In this document: positions 9,369-20,300 of the stretch, one piece after another
How positions within the stretch are numbered: the stretch's first letter is position 1
How the letters are laid out: each line of letters starts with the position of its first letter
DNA from: Alphaproteobacteria bacterium
GTDB lineage: Bacteria > Pseudomonadota > Alphaproteobacteria > Rs-D84
Direction of reading: 5' to 3'
Assembly (NCBI GenBank): GCA_017615655.1
Contig: JAFZZS010000003.1
Location: 1 to 64,000 of the forward strand
DNA length: 64,000 nt
Made by a program: the position numbers and the translations under genes
Notes under the pieces: generated by a model
The model's input: the letters and a program-made list of their open reading frames with translations, nothing else
Database searches by the model: none
What the model was told of the DNA's origin: nothing

Positions 9369-12300
9369 ATGAACAAACAATTTATTCATCTTCATACACA
9401 CAGCCGTCTTTCCATAGGTGCAAGTACTTTGCAGGTCAAGGAAATTCCTGAGTTGTGTAAACAGAATAATATGTTTGCATGTGCACTAACAGACACGAAT
9501 ATGATGTCTGGGTGTGCAGAGTTTTCTGATGTTATGCCAAATGCTAAACTTCAGCCTATTGTTGGGGTTGAAATCACCCTAAATCATCATAATGCTGATC
9601 CGAAAATATTGCGCCAATCATCTTTGGCAAAAATTGTTTTGTTGGCGCAAAATCACAACGGATACCTTAATTTGTGTGAACTTAGTCGAATAATGTACAT
9701 GCGTGACGAGAATCATCACCTTGGACCATATATAACGTTTGATGAATTACAGGCGCACTCGGATGGAATAATATGTTTGTCGGGGGCTCACGTAGGTCCG
9801 TTGGGATTGGCGGTATTAAATAATCAAAACGGGCTTGCCCAGGAATATGCTAAAAAACTGGAAGATATTTTTCCAGAACGATTTTATATTGAAATTCAAA
9901 GGCATGGATTAGAAGATGAGATAAAAACGGAACCTGCCTTTCTTGATATTGCTAGTCGGTTAAATATACCAATTGTTGCCACAAATGATGTTTGCTTTGC
10001 TAGTGCATCTGGTTACGAGGCCATGGATGCATTGACCTGTGTATTGGGTCAAACAAAAGTGATTGATCCGGATAGATCAAGAAAATCTTCGGAACAATAT
10101 TTTAAATCCCCAGAAGAAATGTGCGATTTGTTTTCAGATTTACCCGAGGCCATCGAGAATACCGTCCAAATTGCCAAACGATGTGCGTTTTTTGTAAATG
10201 TTAAAGAAAAACCATTGTTGCCACGTTTTGGGGATAATTTCGAAGCAGAATGCCAAATGTTGCGCGACAATACCATGCGGGGTTTAACCGCGCGATTAAA
10301 GCAATTCGATATAAAAGATACAGAACCTTATTTTGAACAAGCAAAATATGAGTTGGATGTTATTATTGGTATGGGTTTCCCAGGTTATTTTCTGATAGTT
10401 GCAGATTATATAGACTGGTGCCGTAAACATGATATTTTGACAGGTCCAGGACGCGGTTCTGGTGCAGGATCTATTGTGGCATGGGCCCTGGGGATAACAC
10501 ACGTCAACCCCCTGCAATATGGGCTGTTGTTTGAACGTTTCTTGAACCCTGATCGTATTTCTATGCCAGATTTTGATGTTGATTTTGAACCTAGTGGCAT
10601 TGAACAAGTGTTGGCGTATATTTGTGATAAGTATGGTCATGATTCTGTGTGTCGAATAATAACATTTGGCAGTTTGCAGGCGCGTGGTGCTATTCGTGAC
10701 GTAGGTCGTGTTTATGGAATACCGTATTCTAAGTCGGACAAGCTTTCTAAAATGATACCACAAGATGCCAAGAAGTTAAAACAAGCGGTTGATACATCGC
10801 AAGAAATTCAAAATGTATTAAATACTGATTCTGATATGAACAAAGTGGTATCAATTGCTGAAGAGCTAGAAGGTTCATTCAGAAATTTGGGACAACATGC
10901 GTGCGGTGTTGTCATAGGTGACCGACCAACAACCATGATAGCGCCCGTGTATCGTGATCCTGCAAACCCATTACCATCGTGCCAATTTGATGGACATTAC
11001 TTGGAATCTGCCGGACTTATTAAATTTGACTTTTTAGGGCTGGAAACATTGGTGGTATTAAAGTACGCGACTAAATTGATTCAGAAAACCCAGCAAAAAA
11101 ATATAAATTTAGATGATATCCCGACTGATGATCCAAAAACTTTAGAGCTTTGGCAATCCGGTATGACCGAAGGTATATTCCAATTCGATGCCCCGTTTGT
11201 TCAGCAAACTTTACGTAAAATGCATCCGACGAATTTCTTGGAAATTTCTGCGTTGAACGCGTTAAATCGTCCGGGGCCCATCGCCTTTATTCCACAGTTT
11301 ATTGCACGTATGCATGGCGAAGAAAAAATAAAATATGTACACCCCAAGGCAGAGCCGATTTTAAAAGAAACATACGGTATCATAGTTTACCAAGAGCAAG
11401 TTATGCAATTAACGCGGGCTTTGGCAGGATTTACGCGCGGTGAATCTGATACTGTGCGCAAAGCAATGGGTAAAAAGAAGTTAGAGTTGTTGGCTAAACT
11501 AGAGGTAAAATTCCTAGAAGGGTGCAAAAAAGAAGGAACTTTGGACGAGGCAACCGCAAAAGATTTGTGGGAAAAGTTTAAAGAGTTTGCTAAGTATGCA
11601 TTTAATAAGTCGCATGCTATTGCTTATTCTATCGTTGCTAACCAGTGTGCATATCTTAAGGCGCACTTCCCTGCGGAATTTCTGGCAGCATCGATGTCCA
11701 GTAATATGAGTGATACAGATCAACTAGCGTTATTTGTTGATGATGCGAAATCTAATTTTGGTATTCAAATTGTTCCGCCAGACATTAATCAAAGCGAATC
11801 GTTATTCACGGTAAAAAATGGTAAAATTATATATGCATTAGCAGCGATAAAGGGTGTGGGTGTTTCTGCAACAGACGCGTTGATTGCGGAGCGCGCCAAG
11901 GGACCGTTCAAGAATATAACTGATTTTGCAAAGCGTTGTGCACCGATCATAAACAAGAGGATTCTGGAAGCCTTTGCACGTGTCGGTGTTTTGGATTCAA
12001 TAAATCCAAATCGTGCTGAAATATTTGTAAATGCAGATATGATTTTATCGTATGCCGCAAAATCCAAGGATAGCGCGAATACATTGTCACTTTTTGCAAA
12101 TACTGTTGAAGATGATGTAAGTGAAGACAGACTCGCCAAGAATTTAGTCAAGACAGCACCGTGGACATTTGGTCAAAAACTGGAAAACGAACTTTCGGCA
12201 CTTGGATTCTATATATCTGCACATCCATTGGATCAATACAAACACCTAATCACGCGTGAGCATTTGGCGACAAGTGCGACATTGATTGATATGCCTGACC

Positions 12301-12776
12301 GTGCAAGTGTACGTATCGCTGCAAATGTAAATTCTTTTTCGCATCGTAGGACCAAAGCCGGTAAAGATATGTTAACACTAAGCGCATCGGATAGTTTTGG
12401 TAATATTGATGCGGTTGCATTTGGTGATGCAGTATCAAATGCATCTGCAGTGCTTGCCACCGAAAATACTGTCGTGATGTCTGGGCGACTTTCAAATCGT
12501 GATGATAGGGTTTCTGTGTTTATTGATTCGGTTATACCACTTGCACAATGGGTGGCCCAGATTGCGAACAAGATTACATTGGATATTCGTAATAAAAACG
12601 TTTTGACCGATATTAAAAAGGCATTAAGCACCCTGCCCGTTGGTAAAACCAAGGTTGTTTTGAATCTTTATTCTGGTGATAAAAAAACAAGTCTTGAATT
12701 AAAGGGTGGTGTTGAACTTGGCAAAACAACTATTGCGGATTTCACAGGGCTAGGCATAAGGGTAAATATAGAATGA
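9369..12776 (+). CDS. dnaE: DNA polymerase III alpha subunit
   Basis: This is the replicative polymerase catalytic subunit, 1,135 residues (E. coli 1,160). The N-terminal PHP domain is visible (HLHTHSRLS, TDTNMMSG). The palm starts at GPGRGSGAGS and MPDFDVDF (~residues 398-405), giving the two adjacent catalytic Asp residues of family C polymerases. NRPGPIAFIPQF, YGIIVYQEQVMQ and AYSIVANQCAYLKAH mark the fingers region. The C-terminus holds the helix-hairpin and OB-fold region (ISAHPLDQYKHL). The start has no Shine-Dalgarno sequence and sits 7 nt after a -10 box, so a leaderless mRNA is likely. The stop overlaps the rsmH start (ATGA), indicating a two-gene operon. Confidence 0.98.
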   Translation: MNKQFIHLHTHSRLSIGASTLQVKEIPELCKQNNMFACALTDTNMMSGCAEFSDVMPNAKLQPIVGVEITLNHHNADPKILRQSSLAKIVLLAQNHNGYLNLCELSRIMYMRDENHHLGPYITFDELQAHSDGIICLSGAHVGPLGLAVLNNQNGLAQEYAKKLEDIFPERFYIEIQRHGLEDEIKTEPAFLDIASRLNIPIVATNDVCFASASGYEAMDALTCVLGQTKVIDPDRSRKSSEQYFKSPEEMCDLFSDLPEAIENTVQIAKRCAFFVNVKEKPLLPRFGDNFEAECQMLRDNTMRGLTARLKQFDIKDTEPYFEQAKYELDVIIGMGFPGYFLIVADYIDWCRKHDILTGPGRGSGAGSIVAWALGITHVNPLQYGLLFERFLNPDRISMPDFDVDFEPSGIEQVLAYICDKYGHDSVCRIITFGSLQARGAIRDVGRVYGIPYSKSDKLSKMIPQDAKKLKQAVDTSQEIQNVLNTDSDMNKVVSIAEELEGSFRNLGQHACGVVIGDRPTTMIAPVYRDPANPLPSCQFDGHYLESAGLIKFDFLGLETLVVLKYATKLIQKTQQKNINLDDIPTDDPKTLELWQSGMTEGIFQFDAPFVQQTLRKMHPTNFLEISALNALNRPGPIAFIPQFIARMHGEEKIKYVHPKAEPILKETYGIIVYQEQVMQLTRALAGFTRGESDTVRKAMGKKKLELLAKLEVKFLEGCKKEGTLDEATAKDLWEKFKEFAKYAFNKSHAIAYSIVANQCAYLKAHFPAEFLAASMSSNMSDTDQLALFVDDAKSNFGIQIVPPDINQSESLFTVKNGKIIYALAAIKGVGVSATDALIAERAKGPFKNITDFAKRCAPIINKRILEAFARVGVLDSINPNRAEIFVNADMILSYAAKSKDSANTLSLFANTVEDDVSEDRLAKNLVKTAPWTFGQKLENELSALGFYISAHPLDQYKHLITREHLATSATLIDMPDRASVRIAANVNSFSHRRTKAGKDMLTLSASDSFGNIDAVAFGDAVSNASAVLATENTVVMSGRLSNRDDRVSVFIDSVIPLAQWVAQIANKITLDIRNKNVLTDIKKALSTLPVGKTKVVLNLYSGDKKTSLELKGGVELGKTTIADFTGLGIRVNIE

Positions 12777-13621
12777 TAAAGCATATTCCTGTTCTTGTTG
12801 ATGCGGTTATGAATACAATCGGCAATATAAAAGATGCACGTGTTTTAGATGCGACTTTTGGTGCTGGTGGCTATACACGCAGATTTTTAGAGTCGGGCGC
12901 AAATGTGACCGCGTTTGATCGTGATCCAAACGTTGTTGCGGATGCGGATATTATAAAAAAAGAATTTGATAATAAATTTGATTTTATACCAAAAACTTTT
13001 TCGCATATGGCTGATTTAACCGAGAAATTTGATGCTATCGTTTTTGATTTGGGAATTTCATCGATGCAGATTGATAATCCAGAACGTGGTTTTTCTTTTC
13101 GGGCGGATGCGCCACTTGATATGCGCATGTCATTTGATGGACCAACGGTGTGTGATATGTTCGATAAATGGACAATTGCCGATATAACAAAAATTTTGCG
13201 TGACTTTGGTGATATAAAGCCTGCAGGGGCAATTGCTAATGCAATAAAACAATTTAAACCGCGCACCACATTCGAATTAAAAGATTTAATTCATAATCCG
13301 CGTGATATTGCGCCTGTGTTTCAGGCATTACGTATTGCGGTAAATGATGAAATGGGTGAATTGGTTCGAGCACTGGATGCGGTTCCAAATTTGTTGCAAA
13401 TGGGCGGACGTTGCATTTGTGTTACGTTTCATTCTGTTGAAGATAGGATTGTTAAAAATACTTTTCGTAAATGGACCAGTATTGAAGGTGATCCAAGAAT
13501 TCTTGTTAATACATCTGCGCCATTTAAATTGTTGCCTGCCAAGGTACCAACCCAAAAAGAAATTCAACAAAATCCACGCGCCCGAAGTGCGCATATGCGC
13601 GGTGTTGTAAAATCATGTTGA
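12773..13621 (+). CDS. rsmH: 16S rRNA (cytosine-1402-N4) methyltransferase
   Basis: RsmH (MraW) methylates N4 of C1402 in the ribosomal decoding centre using S-adenosylmethionine. The 282-residue protein shows HIPVLVDAV at the N-terminus, the cofactor loop DATFGAGGYTR (~residues 24-34), FDLGISSMQID, PERGFSFR, PLDMRM and the C-terminal CVTFHSVEDRIVK; all are family landmarks. The ATG overlaps the dnaE stop by 4 nt, so translation is probably coupled. In most bacteria this gene sits at the head of the division and cell-wall cluster with mraZ, ftsL and ftsI. None of those are near, so it has moved to dnaE. Confidence 0.97.
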   Translation: MIKHIPVLVDAVMNTIGNIKDARVLDATFGAGGYTRRFLESGANVTAFDRDPNVVADADIIKKEFDNKFDFIPKTFSHMADLTEKFDAIVFDLGISSMQIDNPERGFSFRADAPLDMRMSFDGPTVCDMFDKWTIADITKILRDFGDIKPAGAIANAIKQFKPRTTFELKDLIHNPRDIAPVFQALRIAVNDEMGELVRALDAVPNLLQMGGRCICVTFHSVEDRIVKNTFRKWTSIEGDPRILVNTSAPFKLLPAKVPTQKEIQQNPRARSAHMRGVVKSC

Positions 13622-13647
13622 CCTGCATAAAAAGATTTTTGTAGAAT
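13618..13647 (+). promoter_or_regulatory. Promoter for the CPVC membrane protein operon
   Basis: TTGACC overlaps the rsmH stop codon; TAGAAT follows after 18 bp. The leader then carries AAGGAAAGG just before the ATG at 13680. Confidence 0.65.
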
Positions 13648-13679
13648 AAACGACAACTAAGGAAAAGGAAAGGAAAAAA

Positions 13680-14222
13680 ATGAAAAACAAATTGTTTTTA
13701 TTGACTTTTTTGGCAACGGCGTTGTTCGTGGGAACGGCTGATGCGGTGTGTCCGGTATGCACAATTGCTATCGGTGCGGGTCTTGAAGGCATGCGTATGA
13801 TGGGTGTCAAAGATGTGATCAGTGGCATTTGGGCGGGGGGATTAACTTTCTCGCTGATTGGATGGACCGCGAACTATATGCATGCACATGGTATAAAAAG
13901 TAAATTTTGGTATTTCTTAAATCCTGTGGTTTACCTTGTATTGTTATGCAGTGTGTATTTTATACCGCATGGTCATCCTATTGTTCAGTGGTGGGAAAAT
14001 TGTATGTGGGGTGTAGACCAATTTATGTTGGGTGCAATTGTTGGTGCAGTTGTATTTGTATTAATGGAATTGTGGTATATGCGCATCAAACGTAACCATG
14101 GTGGGCATGCGTTGTTCCCATTTCAAAAGGTTGTTATGCCGTTTGTGGGGTTGTTGGTGGCAACTGGAATATTTTGGTTGATAGTTAGTTATCTGCCAAA
14201 GTTCGGCATCATCTTGTGCTAA
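13680..14222 (+). CDS. Polytopic membrane protein with periplasmic CPVC motif, function unknown
   Basis: This 180-residue protein has a hydrophobic N-terminus ending TADA, which could be a cleaved signal peptide. It is followed at once by V-C24-P-V-C27, a CxxC pair like those of thiol oxidoreductases or metal sites. About four further membrane segments follow (roughly residues 46-66, 78-96, 112-131, 150-172). HGHP and NHGGH may add metal ligands. I recall similar proteins (CP[LV]C..A.GAG, then SGLW.GG) in uncultured bacteria including candidate phyla, without a known function; this is memory, not a search. The ATG has a good AAGGAAAGG. The soluble protein at 14254 starts 31 bp downstream, so they probably form a pair. 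Confidence 0.85.
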   Translation: MKNKLFLLTFLATALFVGTADAVCPVCTIAIGAGLEGMRMMGVKDVISGIWAGGLTFSLIGWTANYMHAHGIKSKFWYFLNPVVYLVLLCSVYFIPHGHPIVQWWENCMWGVDQFMLGAIVGAVVFVLMELWYMRIKRNHGGHALFPFQKVVMPFVGLLVATGIFWLIVSYLPKFGIILC

Positions 14223-14253
14223 GGTTTTATCTATTGAAAGAAAGGAGAAAATA

Positions 14254-14841
14254 ATGGAAAAAGGCAGTAAAAAAATGTCTTTGGAAGAAATGATAAAAAA
14301 GGTGGATGATTCCAAGAAAGTAAATCCACTTGATTTGTCGTCTGATCAAGATTTATCTATCGCCCTTATGAATTTAGTGTCACTTGAAGAGCATTTCTTT
14401 TTTAGCGGTGCAAAAACAAAAAAGCCAGGATTTTATGATCTGATAAATGTCGTTCGCGAAATGCGCAAAGAATTGATGGAAAGAATTGTTGATAAAAATG
14501 CGGCCCAGGGTGGCGAAGTTTGGTGTATATCTAAACATTTGTTGGCGGCATCAATGCGCTTATACGAGGTGGGCACCAAGGCAATGGGCGCCGGAAATAA
14601 AAAAGATGCGTACAAGATGTTTGAAAAAGCATATGAGCTGTATTCTTTGTTCTGGGGTCTGAATATGAAGATGATAGATTTGGCAGGGGTAAAGCAGATG
14701 GAGCCCGAGCTTTATGGGGTCGCTGTAACAAGTTCCGACAAAAAGGAAAAAGATGTTAAAACCCAAATGTCTGAATCTAAATCTACAGTACGAAAACTGG
14801 GCGAATGGGTAAGGAATGCGGTTAATTGTTGTATAGAATAA
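14254..14841 (+). CDS. Soluble helical protein paired with the CPVC membrane protein
   Basis: The 195-residue protein has no signal peptide. It is predicted mostly helical from residue ~30 to 155, with LVSLEEHFFFSGAKTKKP, a charged REMRKELMERI helix, VWCISKHLLAASMRLYEVG and a TPR-like DAYKMFEKAYELYSLFWGLN segment. The last ~40 residues are a charged linker and an amphipathic end. I do not recognise a named family; I recall EEHFFF / SKHLLAASMRL-type proteins beside the same membrane gene in other uncultured lineages, which would make this a conserved pair. AAAGGAGAA lies 6 nt before the ATG. Role unknown; binding the cytoplasmic face of its partner is a guess. Confidence 0.85.
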   Translation: MEKGSKKMSLEEMIKKVDDSKKVNPLDLSSDQDLSIALMNLVSLEEHFFFSGAKTKKPGFYDLINVVREMRKELMERIVDKNAAQGGEVWCISKHLLAASMRLYEVGTKAMGAGNKKDAYKMFEKAYELYSLFWGLNMKMIDLAGVKQMEPELYGVAVTSSDKKEKDVKTQMSESKSTVRKLGEWVRNAVNCCIE

Positions 14842-14860
14842 AAATCGGTGAAATTTGATG

Positions 14861-14890
14861 TTGACTCAAATTATTGAAAAATATTATAAT
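14861..14890 (+). promoter_or_regulatory. Strong promoter of the fibre-protein operon
   Basis: TTGACT and a perfect TATAAT are separated by 18 bp. Transcription would start near 14897, leaving a very short leader that holds the GGGAGA ribosome binding site. No further promoter of similar quality was seen before the terminator at 26828. Confidence 0.8.
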
Positions 14891-14910
14891 CGCAACAGAA
14901 GGGAGAAAGT

Positions 14911-17307
14911 TTGAGCACACAAGAAAGATTTTTTTCTTGTTTTCTTGGCGTATTAGCAATATTAAGCCTTGGGTTTGGCGCGCATGGGGCGTCGCCAACT
15001 AACCCGCGTGCATCCGATTCGGACACCGCCCCCAGACAAATAGAAAATGAAAATATTGTACGTCGTGCAATGGTTGGCACTACGCGTATTCGTTCGGGTC
15101 AAACCCGCACAGGAACTGCGGTTGTTGGACGTGGTGCGATGATTAATTCTGCGGCAAGATTGGCGTCACCGGCAACACGCGTACGCGTGCGTACCGCCAC
15201 TGTGCCTGCGGATACATCACGTGTTGCACGCAGTGCAAAGCCAAATGCACGTTCTGGTAAGAATTCCGTACTTAGTACATCAAACATATCGCGCAGTGCG
15301 GTGGTACGTGCAACTGCCCTTTTCAATGACGTTAGCAAGATTGGCTCGGGGTATGCCGGTTGTCGCGAATCGTACGCAACTTGTATGGATCAGATATGTG
15401 GTCAGGCAAACGATACATATCGTCGCTGTTTCTGCAGTGACCGTTTTACACAGTTCCGCAAGACCGAGGATGCATTAGACAAGGCGGTATTGTTACTGCA
15501 ACAATTCCAAGATAATAATTTAAATGCAGTTGATAAAACCGCGGCGGAAGTAAATGCGATGTATTCCGCAACGGTTGGTGAACAGGCTATTAAAAAAGAT
15601 ACCAGTGCGTCTGCAAAATTATTGAACGAGATAAATGATTTGTTGTCTGGGAAATCATCTTCGGTTACGACATCAAAGTCTACTTCATTAGGTGTATTAG
15701 ATTTGGATTTCTCTACGGATATGGGTGATATATGGTCTGGTGATGGTGGTGGGTCGTTATTTTCATCTTCTGGCCAAGATTTATCGGGGCTAGAGGGTGC
15801 CGCATTGTTTAATGCGGCGCAAAAGCAATGTTCACGGTTAACACAAAGTATGTGCGAGAATGATGCGGTGTTTTCAATGTCCAAATCTTCGTATAACATA
15901 TTGATATCCCAAGATTGCAATGCATATGAAAAGTCTTTAAGTAAAAAGCGCGAATCTGTGGCTCAGTCTGTTCGTACCGCTGAAAAATATTTGCGCGAGG
16001 CACGTTTAGAGGAATATCGTTCACATAATTCCCAGGATGTTAATGAATGTATTGCCAAGGTTCGTTCGGCTGTATTGGCTGACACCGCGTGTGGTGAAAA
16101 TTACAAACGTTGTTTGGATCCGACTGGCGCGTACATTAATGGTGCCACGGGCGAGGCAATTTACTCACCGCGTCTGTTCAAATTGGAACAAACTATTGAC
16201 ATTTCCGGTGATATTTCTGGCGATGTATTAAAAGATAATAAAGATTATGATAAATTCTTGGATGTTTATCGCAAGTATGTGACGCGTGAATTAGACACTT
16301 GTCGGGACATTGCTGATTTTGTTTGGACCGAATTCAAACGTAATGCAATTATTGAAATTGCACAGGCACAAACAAATAAAATCGAAGAAGTTAAAATGTC
16401 CTGTGTTAGTACCATGGCAGAGTGCTATGATACACAGACCCAGGCATTGATAGATTTCGACAAGAATACTGCAACCGCGGCGGGTGCATTGGGTCGTTAT
16501 ACGGCGCGCGATATGTGTCGCGAGAAGGTTATTGCCTGTGCTGCACTATACGGTAATAATGATGGTAATAAATGTTCGTTTGATCAACGCGGACATCTGG
16601 TCGGTGATAATGCAACCTGTGGTTTACAGGGATTAATTAATTACGTTTCAACTGTCGATTCATTAAATGTTGTTGAGAAGTGCAACGCGGCCATAGATGA
16701 ATATGTCGAAAAACTTTGCACACCTGATGATGGCAAGTATGAATATCCATATAAGTGCAAAGGAATGTCACCTGTTTACCAAAAAGACAATAATATGAGT
16801 CTGCCATATGTTATTCAGCAATATGCGGCGGCAAACTGTTCTGATATTTCGACCAATCCGGACAAAAAGTATGACTTACTTGACGCACAGATAAAAACAC
16901 GTATTGATTCGGCAGTTGCAGATATAAATAATGGTGTGCGTATGGCCTTGCGTGAGGTCTGCGAGGAGATGGAGGGTCACTGGTATAGTTCTGATGCGAA
17001 TGGTACCCCACCAAATGATAGTACTATTGGGGCAAACAGACTTGGTGCGTTTTATAATGCAGTTTCTGGTCGTGGGGTACAAGATTCCACACTTGAAAAG
17101 TGGGGTGTCTGCTATGAAAACAGCAGGATGCTTGCGTGTCTTGCATATAATTCCAACGAAGGTGCTGATGGCGAAGTAACCACCACCAACGTTGCAACAT
17201 GGGATTCCACACGTGAACAATGTACGTTTACGGAATCCTGGTACGAAAACAAATGTCAGGAGCTTGGCGGATATTACGCGAATAGCAACTGTTATATCGG
17301 AGATTAA
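14911..17307 (+). CDS. Cys-rich exported protein, first gene of the fibre operon
   Basis: The product is ~798 residues. The start is TTG at 14911, chosen because GGGAGA lies just upstream and an export signal follows (hydrophobic core FLGVLAILSLGFGAHGA). After the signal there is an Arg/Ala/Ser/Thr-rich low-complexity stretch (residues ~25-140, motifs such as VARSAK and SRSAVVRA). The rest is helical with paired Cys: G-C-RESYATC-MDQIC (~149-163), RRCFCSD, CSRLTQSMC, ACGENYKRC, SCVSTMAEC, MCREKVIAC, KCNAAIDEY..LC, and WYENKCQELGGYYANSNC at the end. I recognise no family. Three fibre-like genes follow on the same transcript (38-50 bp gaps), suggesting a role in assembling or displaying them. 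That role is inferred. Confidence 0.85.
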   Translation: MSTQERFFSCFLGVLAILSLGFGAHGASPTNPRASDSDTAPRQIENENIVRRAMVGTTRIRSGQTRTGTAVVGRGAMINSAARLASPATRVRVRTATVPADTSRVARSAKPNARSGKNSVLSTSNISRSAVVRATALFNDVSKIGSGYAGCRESYATCMDQICGQANDTYRRCFCSDRFTQFRKTEDALDKAVLLLQQFQDNNLNAVDKTAAEVNAMYSATVGEQAIKKDTSASAKLLNEINDLLSGKSSSVTTSKSTSLGVLDLDFSTDMGDIWSGDGGGSLFSSSGQDLSGLEGAALFNAAQKQCSRLTQSMCENDAVFSMSKSSYNILISQDCNAYEKSLSKKRESVAQSVRTAEKYLREARLEEYRSHNSQDVNECIAKVRSAVLADTACGENYKRCLDPTGAYINGATGEAIYSPRLFKLEQTIDISGDISGDVLKDNKDYDKFLDVYRKYVTRELDTCRDIADFVWTEFKRNAIIEIAQAQTNKIEEVKMSCVSTMAECYDTQTQALIDFDKNTATAAGALGRYTARDMCREKVIACAALYGNNDGNKCSFDQRGHLVGDNATCGLQGLINYVSTVDSLNVVEKCNAAIDEYVEKLCTPDDGKYEYPYKCKGMSPVYQKDNNMSLPYVIQQYAAANCSDISTNPDKKYDLLDAQIKTRIDSAVADINNGVRMALREVCEEMEGHWYSSDANGTPPNDSTIGANRLGAFYNAVSGRGVQDSTLEKWGVCYENSRMLACLAYNSNEGADGEVTTTNVATWDSTREQCTFTESWYENKCQELGGYYANSNCYIGD

Positions 17308-17345
17308 AAAACAAAAAAAACAAAAAACAACCAAAGGACGAAACC

Positions 17346-20300
17346 ATGTTTGATAAAAAAGCATTTATTGGAATAGTTGCGGTAACACTTTGTGCGCAAA
17401 GCGCACTGGGTGCGGCAAGTGTGCGGACAGTTGGCGGTCAGAATGCCACCACAAGTACCGCTGCGCGTGCGGGCAGCCTGCGGGCTAATCCGACCAAGAC
17501 GGCGTCTTCGGCAACGTCGCAGCCGTCATTGTCGCAAAGTTATTCATCTAGCAGTGCAGACACATCGCGTTTGGCGACCGCATATGCCCCAAGCATCGGA
17601 ATTAAAACGAACAAGCTTGTAAGCAGTACGTCAAGCACAGGTTTAGCCCTGGACGAATTGGAACGTCGTATTAATGAATTGTCCGGCGAAGTCGAAGAAA
17701 AGTTGGATACCGGTGAATTCGAAAGCGCGTTTGATACACGTGCCGAACAAAGACAATTGGCCGACCAACCATACGTTCGTGACTACGTTGATACCAGTTC
17801 ACCTGACCTTAGTAGTTATGCTACAAAAGAATTTGCTACTGAAAAGGCAACAACAGCGCAAAGATCTGCGGAAACGACCGCAAAGTCTTATACCGATGAA
17901 AAATCGGCAACTGTTCAGCGTGCCGCCGAGGCAAATGCAAAATCTTATGCTGATACAACCTTTGCAACCAAGACAAACACATATACCAAGGCCGAGGTTG
18001 ATGCAAAAATTCCAGACGAAGTGGATTTATCAAATTACTATACAAAGTCCCAGGTTTATAACAAAGGCGAAGTAGAGGCAATGATTCCGGACGATGTAGA
18101 TTTATCGAATTACTATACAAAATCTCAGTCTGATGGCAGATATGCCGCCGCGGGTTCATCATATACCAAGTCTGAATCTGATGCGAAATACCCTGCTGCA
18201 AGTAATGTTTATACAAAATCACAAGTTTATACCAAGGCCGAAGTTGATAGTTTGACACCAAATGTTGATTTATCAAACTATTATAACAAGTCCGAAGTTG
18301 ACGACAAAATTGATGACGCTATTACCGGTGGTCAGGTTGACTTGTCTAATTACTACAAGAAATCTGAAACTTACAGTAAGACAGAAGCAAATAACTTGCT
18401 TAGTTCAAAGTTAGATTCTACAACAGCGGCAAGCACATATGAAACCAAAGGAACCGCATACAGCAAATCCCAAACAGATAATTTGTTAAGCGGTAAACTT
18501 TGCGCGAATCCGGACTTTTCAGTTCAACATACCGAAGGTGCAACTACCGCGACAGTTACCGTTAAATGTAACAATGTAACCCAGGGTTCATTTGTTGTTC
18601 CGGTTGGTTCTGGCACCGGTGGTGGCGAGGCATGTGGTGTTACAATGACCAAGACCGCGTTGAAACAAGATACAACAGATCCAACCAAGATTACTGGTTA
18701 CAGATTACAATTCAAAGATTGCAATGGCCAATCAGTTGGCGATCCAATCGATATAAATCATGGTGTTGACGGTGCAGATGGTCAAGATGCCGAGGCCCCA
18801 GATCCATGCGAACCTGTATTTACGACTGCCCAGATTACAGAAGGCACCAGAACAGGTTTCCAAATCACGATGAAGAGTTCTTGTAATCCAAGTGCCACAG
18901 GCAAAACGTTCAAGATTTATAATGGTGAACAAGGTGCGGCAGGAACGGGTATAGAATACCAAGGTATCGTTGCTAATTGTACTGAATTAAAGACCCATAA
19001 TGGTGCACCACAGGGTCATGCATGGTATAAAGCAGATAACAAATTGATGTATATATCTGATGGAACATCCACATCGTTTAATGACTGTCCGAATGGTGGT
19101 GTAGACTTCCAGGGTCAGCCAGGAACCGACGGATGCAGTCCGACATTGGATATTAGCGATAAAGTTTCCGGTTGCTATACCGTAACATTAACTCCATTCT
19201 CGCTGAATTCGTCTGGTGTATGCGCGCCGGGAACCGCAATCACAAGACAACTTTGTGATTCTGATCCGTCATGCGCCCCGGTTGCTCAGATGGTTACAAA
19301 CCGCGATGCGACCAAAAAGTGCAAGACATTATCAATACAAAAGATGAAATGGAACAAAACCGCACAACGTTGTGATGAAGATGGTGATCCGACAAGTACA
19401 CCTGTCTGTGAACCATGTCCTGCAACCAAGATTGTAGATAGTGCACCAAAGACAAATGGCTGTATCGACAGAACGACGACACAGTATACGTTTAATGAAA
19501 CAACGCAACAGTGTGACGAAAGTTCGACAACAGTTGAACGTTGCCCGATTCCATCATGTCCGGCAGTTGCGCAAATGGTTCAAGATCGTGCTTTGTCACA
19601 GTGTACTATATTCAGAGTGCAGAAACAAAAATTGAATGCAAGCAAGCAATGTGTTGACGATGGTGATCCAACAGATACACCAATCTGTGATCCATGTCCG
19701 GCACCGGTTATTACAAAAAATCTAAAGACCAATGGGTGCTATGACTTGGTAACAACCAGTTATACCTTGAATTCAACAACACATCAATGTGATGCCAGTA
19801 CATCAACAGTTGAACATTGTCCGTGTCCGACGGTTGCTCAGATTGTTACGAACCGCGATTCAACAAAGTGTCGTGTTCTTAAAGTAACTCCACAGAAATT
19901 GAATTCTAGCAACCAGTGTGTTGACGATGAAAGTGCATCAACAGAAACTCAAATCTGTGATTCATGTCCGGCACCGGAAATCACATATAGTGAACCGAAT
20001 GCGACTACAGGATGCCGTACCCGTACAACAAAAACGTACACGCTTAATGCAACAACGCACCAGTGTGATGCATCAACATCGACATTCCAGGAATGCCCAA
20101 TACAACCATTGCATGCATGTGCTGCATCGGTTGCAATTGAAAATGTTCGCGCAGGCGGAACGGTGTGTAAGCAGTTGAGTGTCCAGGAAAGAACATATAA
20201 TCCGACCACCCAAAAGTGTGAAGATGCTGATACAGATCCACAGGTGACAACACTTTGTGATTCATGTCCGGCCTCGACTACAACACAAGGCAATCTGAAA

